A DNA stretch of 34,114 bases, from positions 1-34,114 of the forward strand of contig JAIYDP010000453.1 of NCBI GenBank assembly GCA_027487435.1. Direction: 5' to 3'. Made by a program: the position numbers and the translations under genes. This DNA comes from Verrucomicrobiaceae bacterium. Lineage in GTDB: Bacteria > Verrucomicrobiota > Verrucomicrobiia > Verrucomicrobiales > Akkermansiaceae. The notes below the pieces were generated by a model that had not been told where the DNA came from, searched no databases, and was given only the letters and a program-made list of their open reading frames with translations. Below, piece by piece: positions 1-7,300 of the stretch (positions are counted from its first letter, which is position 1; every line of letters starts with the position of its first letter).

Positions 1-124
1 CGAGATGTTACTGGGTTTGCTGGTATTTGACATATCAAGAAAATAGCAAAACTACTTTAATAATAAAGAAAACTTAACAAAAATCTGATGCGTGATTGCT
101 TAACTTGACGCGTATGCCCGTGGG

Positions 125-154
125 GGCGGGGACGGGAAGACAGTGCGTCCCGCC
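125..154 (+). terminator. Possible terminator hairpin of an unseen upstream gene
   Basis: The left arm (125-134) pairs with 146-154 in a GC-rich stem with one bulged G. The T-rich stretch 155-169 follows. This could end a plus-strand gene that lies left of the window, or it could simply be the first of the hairpins that fill this region. Positions 1-120 are A+T-rich and hold nothing else I can name. Confidence 0.3.
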
Positions 155-220
155 TGTTTCCTTCTTTCTAGCAGTTTCTCCCCACAAAATCCCCATCTAT
201 TTTTCTCGTCGAAAACCACA

Positions 221-382
221 ATACTTCATGCACGGAAGTATATTTTCCCACGATGGAGCCGTGGGTTCAACATCCCCCACATATCCACCGCCCCGCTTGG
301 GCGGATGGGGTGTTGGTTGGCACGCGTCCGGTGGTTGACACCACCGGCTAATATCGTTGCAGCCCTCTGGGCTTTGGGGCTG
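221..382. repeat. Chain of consecutive stem-loops
   Basis: Non-coding stretch with inverted repeats nearly end to end: 221-227 with 235-241 (7 bp, 7 nt loop); 247-252 with 260-265 (CCCACG/CGTGGG); 288-293 with 299-304 (CCGCCC/GGGCGG), inside a longer imperfect stem of about 268-316; 328-335 with 340-347 (8 bp, perfect, 4 nt loop); and 361-365 with 369-373. It runs directly into the palindromic array at 389. Short overlapping reading frames exist on both strands but none looks like a protein. It could be a degenerate REP- or MITE-like element or part of a structured RNA. I do not recognise the family. Confidence 0.5.
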
Positions 383-388
383 GCAGCA

Positions 389-784
389 GGCTGCAAGGGG
401 CGATAACCATTTTCCTTTGCCGTCCTTGCAGCCTGCAAGGAGCGTTACCCATTTTCGTTTTGCCGTCCTTGCAGGCTGCAAGGGGCGTTATCCATTTTCC
501 TTTGCTATCCTTGCAGGCAGCAAGGGGCGATAACCATTTTCCTTTGCCATCCTTGCAGGCTGTGAGGGGCAATAACCATTTTCATTTGCTGTCCTTGCAA
601 GCAGCAAGGGGCGATAACCATTTTCATTTACCGTCCTTGCAGTTTGCGAGGGGCGTTACCCATTTTCGTTTTGCCATCCTTGCAGGTTGTGAGGGGCAAT
701 AACCATTTTCATTTGCTGTCTTTGCAGGCTGCAAGGGACGATAACCATTTTCCTTTGCCATCCTTGCAGCCTGCAAGGGACGAT
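389..784. repeat. Tandem array 1: ~10 units of 42-43 bp with central palindrome
   Basis: Units start at 391, 433, 476, 518, 560, 602, 644, 687, 729 and 771 (the last is partial). The spacing is 42 bp except after 433 and 644, where one extra T makes 43. Each junction carries a version of the 17 bp palindrome CCTTGCAGGCTGCAAGG. The 25-26 bp between palindromes is also conserved and contains CCATTTTC. Three sub-types alternate, marked by CGATAACC, CGTTACCC and CAATAACC. Conserved inter-palindrome sequence argues against a CRISPR array. Most units are a multiple of three, so spurious frames run through them, but the two 43 bp units break any single frame. It lies downstream of pyc in pyc orientation. 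Confidence 0.9.
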
Positions 785-826
785 CAAGAAGTGGGTTTTC
801 GATGAAATATCCCCCGTTTAGGCGGT

Positions 827-1124
827 GGGAGGCACGTCGGGTAGTGCCGAGGAAACGTTGGGGAAGGCACTTTGGTTTTTCAAACGCGCCGGGGAAACGC
901 TTGGAAGATTGCTTTGGATTTTCAAAGGCGTGGGAAAATCGTTTCAGAGGATACTTTGCATTTTCAATGGCACTGAAAAAACGTTTGGGAGGGCACTTTG
1001 CATTTTCAAAGGTATCAGAAAAGCGTTTGGATGGGTGCTTTGCATTTTTAAAGGTGTCGGGGAAACGTTTGGATGGCCATTCCCGATTTCGGATGGTGCC
1101 GGGGAAACGTTTGGGAAGAGAGAG
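827..1124. repeat. Tandem array 2: seven exact 42 bp units
   Basis: Units begin at 849, 891, 933, 975, 1017, 1059 and 1101, always 42 bp apart, with no indels. A degenerate partial copy lies at about 827-848. The consensus has the 8 bp palindrome AAACGTTT followed 10-11 bp later by a small hairpin of the form CTTTG-CATTTT-CAAAG. Unit sequence is unrelated to the array at 389-784 apart from a shared CATTTTC. Because 42 is a multiple of three, all frames stay open and encode 14-residue repeats. Repeat-like peptides appear in two plus frames and one minus frame, so the openness is a by-product of the period and not evidence for a protein. Confidence 0.9.
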
Positions 1125-1134
1125 CTATCGTGGC

Positions 1135-1260
1135 GGAGTCGTCTCGACTCCATGCCTTCTTGATTCTTACGGGGCATGGCGCTTGGAAAGCGCTGCCACG
1201 GTGGGGAGTCGCAGCATGTTGCTGCGACTTGAGATGGACGCAGCAGGATGCTGCGACTCC
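1135..1260. repeat. REP-like palindrome cluster at the 3' end of pyc; may act as terminator
   Basis: Several palindromes share the core GGAGTCG/GCAGCA. GGAGTCG at 1135-1141 pairs with 1145-1151. A roughly palindromic TGGCGCTT/AAGCGCTGCCA lies near 1177-1200. AGTCGCAGCA at 1207-1216 pairs with 1220-1229. CGCAGCA at 1239-1245 pairs with 1249-1255. The outer 12 bp arms 1205-1216 and 1249-1260 can also pair perfectly with each other, so the inner and outer stems exclude one another. The cluster sits 6 bp beyond the pyc stop codon and is well placed to end or stabilise its transcript. There is no U-run typical of an intrinsic terminator. Confidence 0.6.
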
Positions 1261-1265
1261 TTACC

Positions 1266-4200
1266 TTACGGGACGAGTTTGATCATGAGGTCTTTGCTTT
1301 CCAGAGTGTTGCCGACTTCCACGAGGAGTTGTTGCACGGTGCCGTCACAGGGGGCGGTGACGGTGGTGAACATTTTCATGGCTTCTAATGTCAAGAGCGC
1401 GTCGCCTTCTTTGACTTTATGTCCAACGCTAACCGCGAGGCTGGCGACCATGCCAGGCATGGGGGCACCGATCTGCAGGGGATCGGCGACATCAGCTTTT
1501 TCGCGGACGTTGACGGTCTTGCTGGCGTGTTTGTCGGCGACTTGGACGTGACGGGGGTAGCCATTGAGTTCGAAGATGGCGGTGCGCTGGCCTGCGGCAT
1601 CGACTTCGGTGATGTTGTGGAGGCGGATGAAGAGGGTTTTACCAGCTTCGAGGTCGATGGTGATTTCCTCTTTGTCCTTCAGCCCGTAGAAATAAGCGGG
1701 GGTGGGCAGGACGGAGAGATCGCTGTGAGCTTTGCGAGATTTGACGAAGTCTTTGAAGACTTGGGGATACATCAAATACGAATAGAGTTCGTCGTCATCG
1801 GCGGTTTTGTGGCCGGTGATTTTTGCGACTTCGGTGCGTGTCGTCTCGATGTTGATTTTTTCAGCGCGCTCGCCGGGGCGATTGGTGAAGGGCTTTTTGC
1901 TGCCGAGGATGATTTTTTGGATGTCCTTGGGCCAGCCGCCAAGGGGTTGGCCTAGGCCTCCTTGCAGCATATCGATGACACTTTCGGGGAAGTTGGTGCC
2001 GGAGGGCAGGGAGTGCAGGTAATTGTGAGCGTCACCGGGTTTGACGCCACGGGAGATGAGGAACATGCACATGTCGCCGACGACTTTGGAGGACGGGGTG
2101 ACTTTGACGATGTCGCCAAAGAGCATGTTGACTTCGGCATACATGCGGGCGATTTCTGGCCAGCGGTGCCCGATGCCCATGGATTCGGCTTGCTCCTTGA
2201 GGTTGGTGTATTGGCCGCCGGGCATTTCGTGAAGATAGACTTCGGCGGTGCCGTGCGGCTCTGCGGTATCGAAGGGTTTGTAGTACGTCCGGACGTGAGC
2301 CCAGTAGTCGCTGGTTTCGTTAAGCGCATCGAGGTCGAGGCGGGTATCGCGCGGGGTATTTTGCAGAGCCGCGACGATGGAGTTGAGGTTGGGCTGGGAA
2401 GTGCAGCCGCTCATGGAAGAGATGGCAGCATCGCAGATATCGACACCGGCTTCTGCGGCCATGAGGATGGAGGTGGCGTTGATGCCTGAGGTATCGTGAG
2501 TGTGGAAATGGATCGGTAGGCCGACGTTGTCCTTGAGGGCTTTGACGAGTTTCTTGGCGGCAGAGGGGCGGCAAAGCCCGGCCATGTCCTTGATGCAAAG
2601 CAGGTGGGCGCCCATTTTTTCAAGCTCTTTGGCGAGGTTGACGTAGTAATTGAGGTCGTACTTGTCGCGTTTCGGGTCGAGGATATTTCCGGTGTAGCAG
2701 ATGGTGCCTTCGCAGAGGGAGGTGGTCTCCTCACGAACAGCGGCCATGGCTTGGGTGAGGTTGGGGAGGTAGTTGAGGCTATCGAATATGCGGAAAATGT
2801 CCATGCCGTTGGCGGCGGAATGTTTGATAAAACCGCGGACGACATTGTCGGGGTAGTTGGTGTAGCCGACGGCGTTGGAGCCGCGGAAGAGCATTTGCAG
2901 GAGAATATTGGGCACGCGAGCGCGAATGGCGCGGAGGCGTTCCCACGGGCACTCCTTGAGGAAACGCATGGCGGTATCGAAGGTGGCGCCACCCCACATT
3001 TCTAGCGAGAAAAGATCGGGTGTGCGCTGGGCTACGGCGGAGGCGACGGCGAGCATATCAGCGGTGCGAACGCGGGTGGCGAGCAGCGATTGGTGGGCAT
3101 CGCGCATGGTGGTGTCGGTAAGCAGCAGGCGCTTTTGTTTGCCGATCCATTGCGCGAATTTTTCCGGGCCGAGTTCGGTGAGGAGTTGTTTGGTGCCAGG
3201 GGCGGGCGGGATGGTGGGATCGTAGTGAACTGGCCGTGCGGGAAGTAGCGGTTGGGGTGGGAGGTAGCCTTTGGCGTTGGGGTTGCCGTTGACCGTGACG
3301 TCGGCGATGTAGTTGAGGAGCTTGGTGGCGCGGTCTTTCTTGGAGGCGAAGGTGAAGAGCGCGGGGTTGTTATCGATGAAACGGGTGGTGGCATCGCCGG
3401 CGCGGAAAATGGGGTGGGCGATGACGTTTTCGAGGAAAGGGATGTTGGTCTTGACTCCGCGGATGCGGAATTCGCGGAGGGCGCGATCCATGCGGTCGAG
3501 GGCGATGGTGTAGCTGCGGCCAAAGACGGTGACTTTGACGAGCATGGAGTCGTAGTAGGGCGTGATCACGGCGTTTTGCGTGCCGAGGGCACCGTCGAGG
3601 CGGATGCCGAAGCCGCCTGCGCTGCGGTAGGTGAGGATTTTGCCGAAGTCAGGGGTGAAGTTATTTTCGGGGTCTTCGGTGGTGATGCGGCATTGGATCG
3701 CGAAGCCGGATTTTTCGACTTTTTCCTGAGCCGGGAGAGCCATCACCTCGCCATGCAGTGGGTGTCCCATCGCGATTTGGATTTGCGATTGGACGATGTC
3801 GATGGCCGTGATTTCCTCGGTGACGGTGTGTTCGACCTGGATGCGGGGGTTCATTTCGATGAAATACCATTGTCCCGATTCGATATCGACGAGGAATTCT
3901 ACGGTGCCAGCGTGGGTGTAATTGACTTCGCGTGCAAGGGCGAGGGAGGCGTTGCAGAGGCCGTCGATGATGGTGGGGTCGATGCCGTAGCTGGGAGCCA
4001 TTTCGATGACCTTTTGGTGGCGTCGCTGAACGGAGCAATCGCGTTCATGGAGATGGAGCACATTGCCGTGCTTGTCGGCGAGGATTTGGACTTCGATGTG
4101 CTTGGCTCGACCGACGAATTTTTCGAGGAAGACGGCGCCGTTGCCGAATGCGCGTTGGGCTTCGGTCTGAGCTTCGTCAAGCAGGGAGGCGAGGTCTTTT

Positions 4201-4745
4201 TCCTCGCGGACGACGCGCATGCCGCGGCCACCGCCGCCAAAGGCAGCTTTGATGATGAGAGGGAAGCCAATGTTTTGTGCGGCTTTCAGGGCTTTTTTGC
4301 GATCGGAGATGGGCTCGGGGGTGCCTTGAAGGGTGGGGACTTTGAGTTTTTCTGCAACGGCACGGGCGGCGGTTTTGTCGCCCATCCGGTCTAGGACATC
4401 GGCATCTGGCCCAATAAAGATGATGCCATTTTTTTCGCAGGCGCGAGCGAAGTCGGGGTTCTCCGAAAGGAAGCCGTAGCCCGGGTGGATGGCGTCAACG
4501 CCTTTGGCCACGGCGAGTGAGACGATACCTTCGATGTCCAGATAGGCACCGAGAGGGCCTTTGTCTTTATTGAGTTGGTAGGCTTCGTCGGCTTTGAAGC
4601 GATGGGGGCAAAATCGGTCTTCGTGGGCATAGATGGCAACGGTGCGAATGCCGAGTTCCGAAGCGGCGCGCATCACGCGGATGGCGATTTCAGAGCGATT
4701 GGCGACGAGAATTTTTTTGATGGAGCGGATGGGTTTTTGCGGCAT
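1266..4745 (-). CDS. pyc: Pyruvate carboxylase
   Basis: Biotin enzyme that carboxylates pyruvate to oxaloacetate with ATP and bicarbonate (anaplerosis, gluconeogenesis; cytoplasm). From the ATG at 4745 the protein is 1159 residues, the usual length of single-chain pyruvate carboxylases. The biotin carboxylase half begins with KILVANRSEIAIR (11-23), has an ATP-grasp glycine loop near 169-175, and MNPRIQVEHTVTE at about 298-310. The carboxyltransferase half starts at TDTTMRDAHQS (metal-binding Asp549), with IKDMAG carrying the lysine that is carbamylated in the family (Lys719) and HTH at 748-750. The biotinyl domain ends the protein with EAMKM (biotin Lys1124). The frame stays open upstream to an ATG at 4883, but that adds 46 residues unlike the family, so 4745 is preferred. 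I see no clear Shine-Dalgarno. It is divergent from the SGNH gene. Confidence 0.97.
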   Translation of the reverse strand: MPQKPIRSIKKILVANRSEIAIRVMRAASELGIRTVAIYAHEDRFCPHRFKADEAYQLNKDKGPLGAYLDIEGIVSLAVAKGVDAIHPGYGFLSENPDFARACEKNGIIFIGPDADVLDRMGDKTAARAVAEKLKVPTLQGTPEPISDRKKALKAAQNIGFPLIIKAAFGGGGRGMRVVREEKDLASLLDEAQTEAQRAFGNGAVFLEKFVGRAKHIEVQILADKHGNVLHLHERDCSVQRRHQKVIEMAPSYGIDPTIIDGLCNASLALAREVNYTHAGTVEFLVDIESGQWYFIEMNPRIQVEHTVTEEITAIDIVQSQIQIAMGHPLHGEVMALPAQEKVEKSGFAIQCRITTEDPENNFTPDFGKILTYRSAGGFGIRLDGALGTQNAVITPYYDSMLVKVTVFGRSYTIALDRMDRALREFRIRGVKTNIPFLENVIAHPIFRAGDATTRFIDNNPALFTFASKKDRATKLLNYIADVTVNGNPNAKGYLPPQPLLPARPVHYDPTIPPAPGTKQLLTELGPEKFAQWIGKQKRLLLTDTTMRDAHQSLLATRVRTADMLAVASAVAQRTPDLFSLEMWGGATFDTAMRFLKECPWERLRAIRARVPNILLQMLFRGSNAVGYTNYPDNVVRGFIKHSAANGMDIFRIFDSLNYLPNLTQAMAAVREETTSLCEGTICYTGNILDPKRDKYDLNYYVNLAKELEKMGAHLLCIKDMAGLCRPSAAKKLVKALKDNVGLPIHFHTHDTSGINATSILMAAEAGVDICDAAISSMSGCTSQPNLNSIVAALQNTPRDTRLDLDALNETSDYWAHVRTYYKPFDTAEPHGTAEVYLHEMPGGQYTNLKEQAESMGIGHRWPEIARMYAEVNMLFGDIVKVTPSSKVVGDMCMFLISRGVKPGDAHNYLHSLPSGTNFPESVIDMLQGGLGQPLGGWPKDIQKIILGSKKPFTNRPGERAEKINIETTRTEVAKITGHKTADDDELYSYLMYPQVFKDFVKSRKAHSDLSVLPTPAYFYGLKDKEEITIDLEAGKTLFIRLHNITEVDAAGQRTAIFELNGYPRHVQVADKHASKTVNVREKADVADPLQIGAPMPGMVASLAVSVGHKVKEGDALLTLEAMKMFTTVTAPCDGTVQQLLVEVGNTLESKDLMIKLVP

Positions 4746-4930
4746 GCCCGCAGTGTAAGAGTATTTCGGCGATCGGGTAAATGGTGAAGTGTGGCAGTTT
4801 GCGGAGTAGGGTAGGGGAGCGGGGAAGGGAGTTTTTGCAGTGTGACTTTGCTGGATGTCTTGACTTAGGCTCTCTGGATCCATAGGGGTGCGAGGTGATT
4901 GATTTTTGCTTGGGACTCTGGGGGTGGAGA

Positions 4931-6031
4931 ATGCGAGTGATCGGTGTTAGCTTGTGTTTAGTGCTTTCTGCTTGTTTGGATCTTAGCTCTGCGAACAAGC
5001 AAGGGAATGTGATGGTGAAAATCCAAAGTGCTCCTGTAGTCTATCATGGACGGTGGGATTTTTCTGATGCAGATGGACCATTAGCTTCATGGCCTGGTTT
5101 TGCTTGGGAAACTTCGTTTACGGGGGCGTCGTGCAAGGTTGTGATGTCCGATGGCAAAAATTATTACAATGTTTGGATTGATGGAGCTTTTCATAAGGTC
5201 GTGGGCGGTCGCAGCGGATCCAATATGGTGCTCCACGTTGCTGATGGGTTGAAGCCAGGAAAGCACCATTTGCGGATGCAGCGGCGGAACATTTCGTTGG
5301 GACGAGCGACGCAGTTGCATGGTTTTTTGCTCGAACCGCATCAAGTCTTGTTGGCTCCCCAAAAGCGTGCGGCGCCGGTTGTGGAATGGATCGGCGATTC
5401 TTTCAGTTTGGGTGAAGGCAATGAGGCGATGCAACAAGAGATTTCTTGGGGAGAAACGCAGGCAGTAACGAATTTCAGCAAAAGTTTTGCGGCGTTCGTA
5501 GCAGATCATTATCGGGCGGAAATTCTGCCAGTATGTCGTTCAGGAAGTGGCTTGGTTTGCAATCATCGAGGAAGCCGTGCGAAGGCGATTCCGGAGCGTT
5601 ATGGATGGTCGCTGATGGAGTCGGGGGCTAATGCTTGGTCGGGCTATGAGCGCTCGCCGAAGGTGATTGCAGTATGCTTAGGGCTGAATGATTATTCTGG
5701 TATGAGCAGAGCTGACGGATCAGTGAGTGAGGAGGATTCTGCAACGTTTCGGCAGGCGTATCTAGCGATCATTCACCGGCTGCGTAAGCAAGCTCCCGAC
5801 GCTAGAATCGTGATCGTAGCTCCTCATGTGAAGTGGGTGCGCGAGCAAGCGATGCTCTGCATGGTGCGGGCTAGGCACGAGGGCGTAAAGCGGATCGACT
5901 TTGTGAAGTTTGATTATTTCCCGGGTGGGTATGTGGCCAATGAGCATCCGCATGAGGAGACACATGAGAAGATTGCTCGGCAGATCATTGAGCAATGGGA
6001 TCGACTCGGAATCAGTCGCGAGCTGCGCTAG
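4931..6031 (+). CDS. CE2-like SGNH esterase, predicted lipoprotein
   Basis: Predicted secreted carbohydrate O-deacetylase. The ATG at 4931 follows GGTGGAG, a good ribosome site; an upstream GTG at 4895 is in frame but less likely. The first 15 residues end in LSAC, a lipobox with Cys15, so the 366-residue protein should be lipid-anchored. An N-terminal beta-sandwich-like part (about 25-140, with GRWDFSD and YYNVWIDG) resembles that of carbohydrate esterase family 2. The SGNH part has GDS (Ser157), GLND (251-254) and HPHEETH (first His339), the expected catalytic blocks. Family CE2 removes acetyl groups from xylan or mannan; the true substrate is unknown here. Its last 20 bp overlap the tail-to-tail acyltransferase gene. 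Confidence 0.8.
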   Translation: MRVIGVSLCLVLSACLDLSSANKQGNVMVKIQSAPVVYHGRWDFSDADGPLASWPGFAWETSFTGASCKVVMSDGKNYYNVWIDGAFHKVVGGRSGSNMVLHVADGLKPGKHHLRMQRRNISLGRATQLHGFLLEPHQVLLAPQKRAAPVVEWIGDSFSLGEGNEAMQQEISWGETQAVTNFSKSFAAFVADHYRAEILPVCRSGSGLVCNHRGSRAKAIPERYGWSLMESGANAWSGYERSPKVIAVCLGLNDYSGMSRADGSVSEEDSATFRQAYLAIIHRLRKQAPDARIVIVAPHVKWVREQAMLCMVRARHEGVKRIDFVKFDYFPGGYVANEHPHEETHEKIARQIIEQWDRLGISRELR

Positions 6032-7226
6032 GGCTTTGGAAAAATCGATTTTTCCATGACAGGATCGGTGCTTCAATGATGTGCCAACTGATCCATGCGA
6101 GGGCAAGTGATGCTGTCGTAGCGAGAGCCACATAGCAAAGAGTGGCAAGAGAGAGATGATCGATAGTGGGATGGATGAGTTTGTTCCAGAAAAAATGCTT
6201 CCAAACAGGAGCAAAGGCGTGGTGGTAAACATAAATGCCGTAACTGTATTTTCCGAGCCACCGAAGGATGCCCGATTCAAAGATCAAACGGCAGCGGGGA
6301 AATCCATGGGTGATGGCAGCGGCGACCAAGGCGCAACCGAGGATCAAGGCGAGCATGGGTTCGAAAATCACCAAGGAGGTGAGCCAGCTGCGTTCGAGCA
6401 AGAGTATCGTGCCGAAGAGAATCAAGCTGGGTTTGATCCATCGGACGAGCTTTTGCCATGCCGTTGGGTTACGCCAGAGGAGTGCGAGACCAGCTCCTCC
6501 GCCGAGTTCGCCGAGTCGCCCAGGAGTGGAAACGTAGATTGCGAGCGGGCCGAAAAAATAGTAAACGATAAGGAGAATGATGGGAGAGGAAAGAACCAAT
6601 ACCCAGCATAGTTTTGCGAGTTCTTGAGGTTTCGCCCAAAGAACGATCAAGGGCCAAAACAAGTAGAATTGCTCCTCAACAGCCAAAGACCAAAAATGCC
6701 CTAAACCTACCCAAGTAGGAGAATTAAGCCATTCGCCTTTGAGCATGACGCCAATATTGGAGGCATAGAACCAATACCAAGCAGGAGAGTCTTGTCCGGT
6801 AAGCGCAAGTCTGTCTCCGGGGGTGATGAAGGCGACGGAAAGCGCGGCAATCGTGAGTGTGAAATAGTAGAGAGGGAAAATGCGTAGCGAGCGCCGCCAG
6901 TAAAAGCTGGCAAAATAATAGGGCTGGCCGCGTGAGGCAAGAAGTATGCTGGAGATAAGAAAGCCGCTGAGAACAAAAAAAAGATCAACGCCGAGGTGTC
7001 CACTTAGTAAAAGTCGATCAAGTGGTTTGGTATCGACGAGGTTGCCACCGATGAGGATAAAGTGGCTGAACATGACCAAAAGAATCGCTAGGCCGCGAAC
7101 GCCATCGAGAGCAGGGAAATGCGGGAAACGAGTCTGTGGCGATTTCTCAGGATCGATGTCGGTTTCTTGGTTCTGACCCACTTGCCGATGATCCTTTCGC
7201 GAAGGGTGATAGGCAGGGGACGGCAT
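6012..7226 (-). CDS. OafA/YrhL-type membrane O-acyltransferase
   Basis: Integral inner-membrane acyltransferase (acyltransferase 3 family), 404 residues. Such proteins move acetyl or similar groups onto surface sugars, peptidoglycan or lipids. After a polar N-terminus of about 38 residues come DGVRGLAILLVMFSH (conserved Arg and His), GVDLFFVLSGFLIS, FYWRRSLRIFPLYY and WSLAVEEQFYLFWP, all hallmark blocks, followed by many hydrophobic segments to the C-terminus. No C-terminal SGNH domain is fused. Instead, the gene converging on it from the other strand is a separate SGNH esterase, overlapping by 20 bp. The start at 7226 has only a weak ribosome site, and an inner start cannot be excluded. It lies 74 bp after the ThuA/cytochrome gene on the same strand, so co-transcription is possible. 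The acceptor is unknown. Confidence 0.9.
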   Translation of the reverse strand: MPSPAYHPSRKDHRQVGQNQETDIDPEKSPQTRFPHFPALDGVRGLAILLVMFSHFILIGGNLVDTKPLDRLLLSGHLGVDLFFVLSGFLISSILLASRGQPYYFASFYWRRSLRIFPLYYFTLTIAALSVAFITPGDRLALTGQDSPAWYWFYASNIGVMLKGEWLNSPTWVGLGHFWSLAVEEQFYLFWPLIVLWAKPQELAKLCWVLVLSSPIILLIVYYFFGPLAIYVSTPGRLGELGGGAGLALLWRNPTAWQKLVRWIKPSLILFGTILLLERSWLTSLVIFEPMLALILGCALVAAAITHGFPRCRLIFESGILRWLGKYSYGIYVYHHAFAPVWKHFFWNKLIHPTIDHLSLATLCYVALATTASLALAWISWHIIEAPILSWKNRFFQSPSAARD

Positions 7227-7300
7227 TTTTTCTGTGGATATTTGTCGAGAGGGGCTGGTAAATGATGATTTTTGATTGGCAGATCGGGAAATTGGTTGCC

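Noticed and set aside
1..46. Possible 3' tail of a gene entering from the left
   Set aside because: Frames are open for a few codons to stops at 28-30 and 44-46, too short to support any gene.
197..702. Short reading frames through the first array on both strands
   Set aside because: They follow from a period divisible by three, are interrupted by the 43 bp units, and have no start context or protein-like composition.
389..784. CRISPR array
   Set aside because: The sequence between palindromes is conserved, not unique, and no cas gene is present.
802..1551. 249-codon plus-strand frame with 14-residue repeats
   Set aside because: The first part is the 42 bp array, which gives repeats in several frames; the second part is antisense to pyc.
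3252..4394. 380-codon plus-strand frame antisense to pyc
   Set aside because: Gly/Asp/Val-rich shadow caused by the G+C-biased third codon positions of pyc; no domain.
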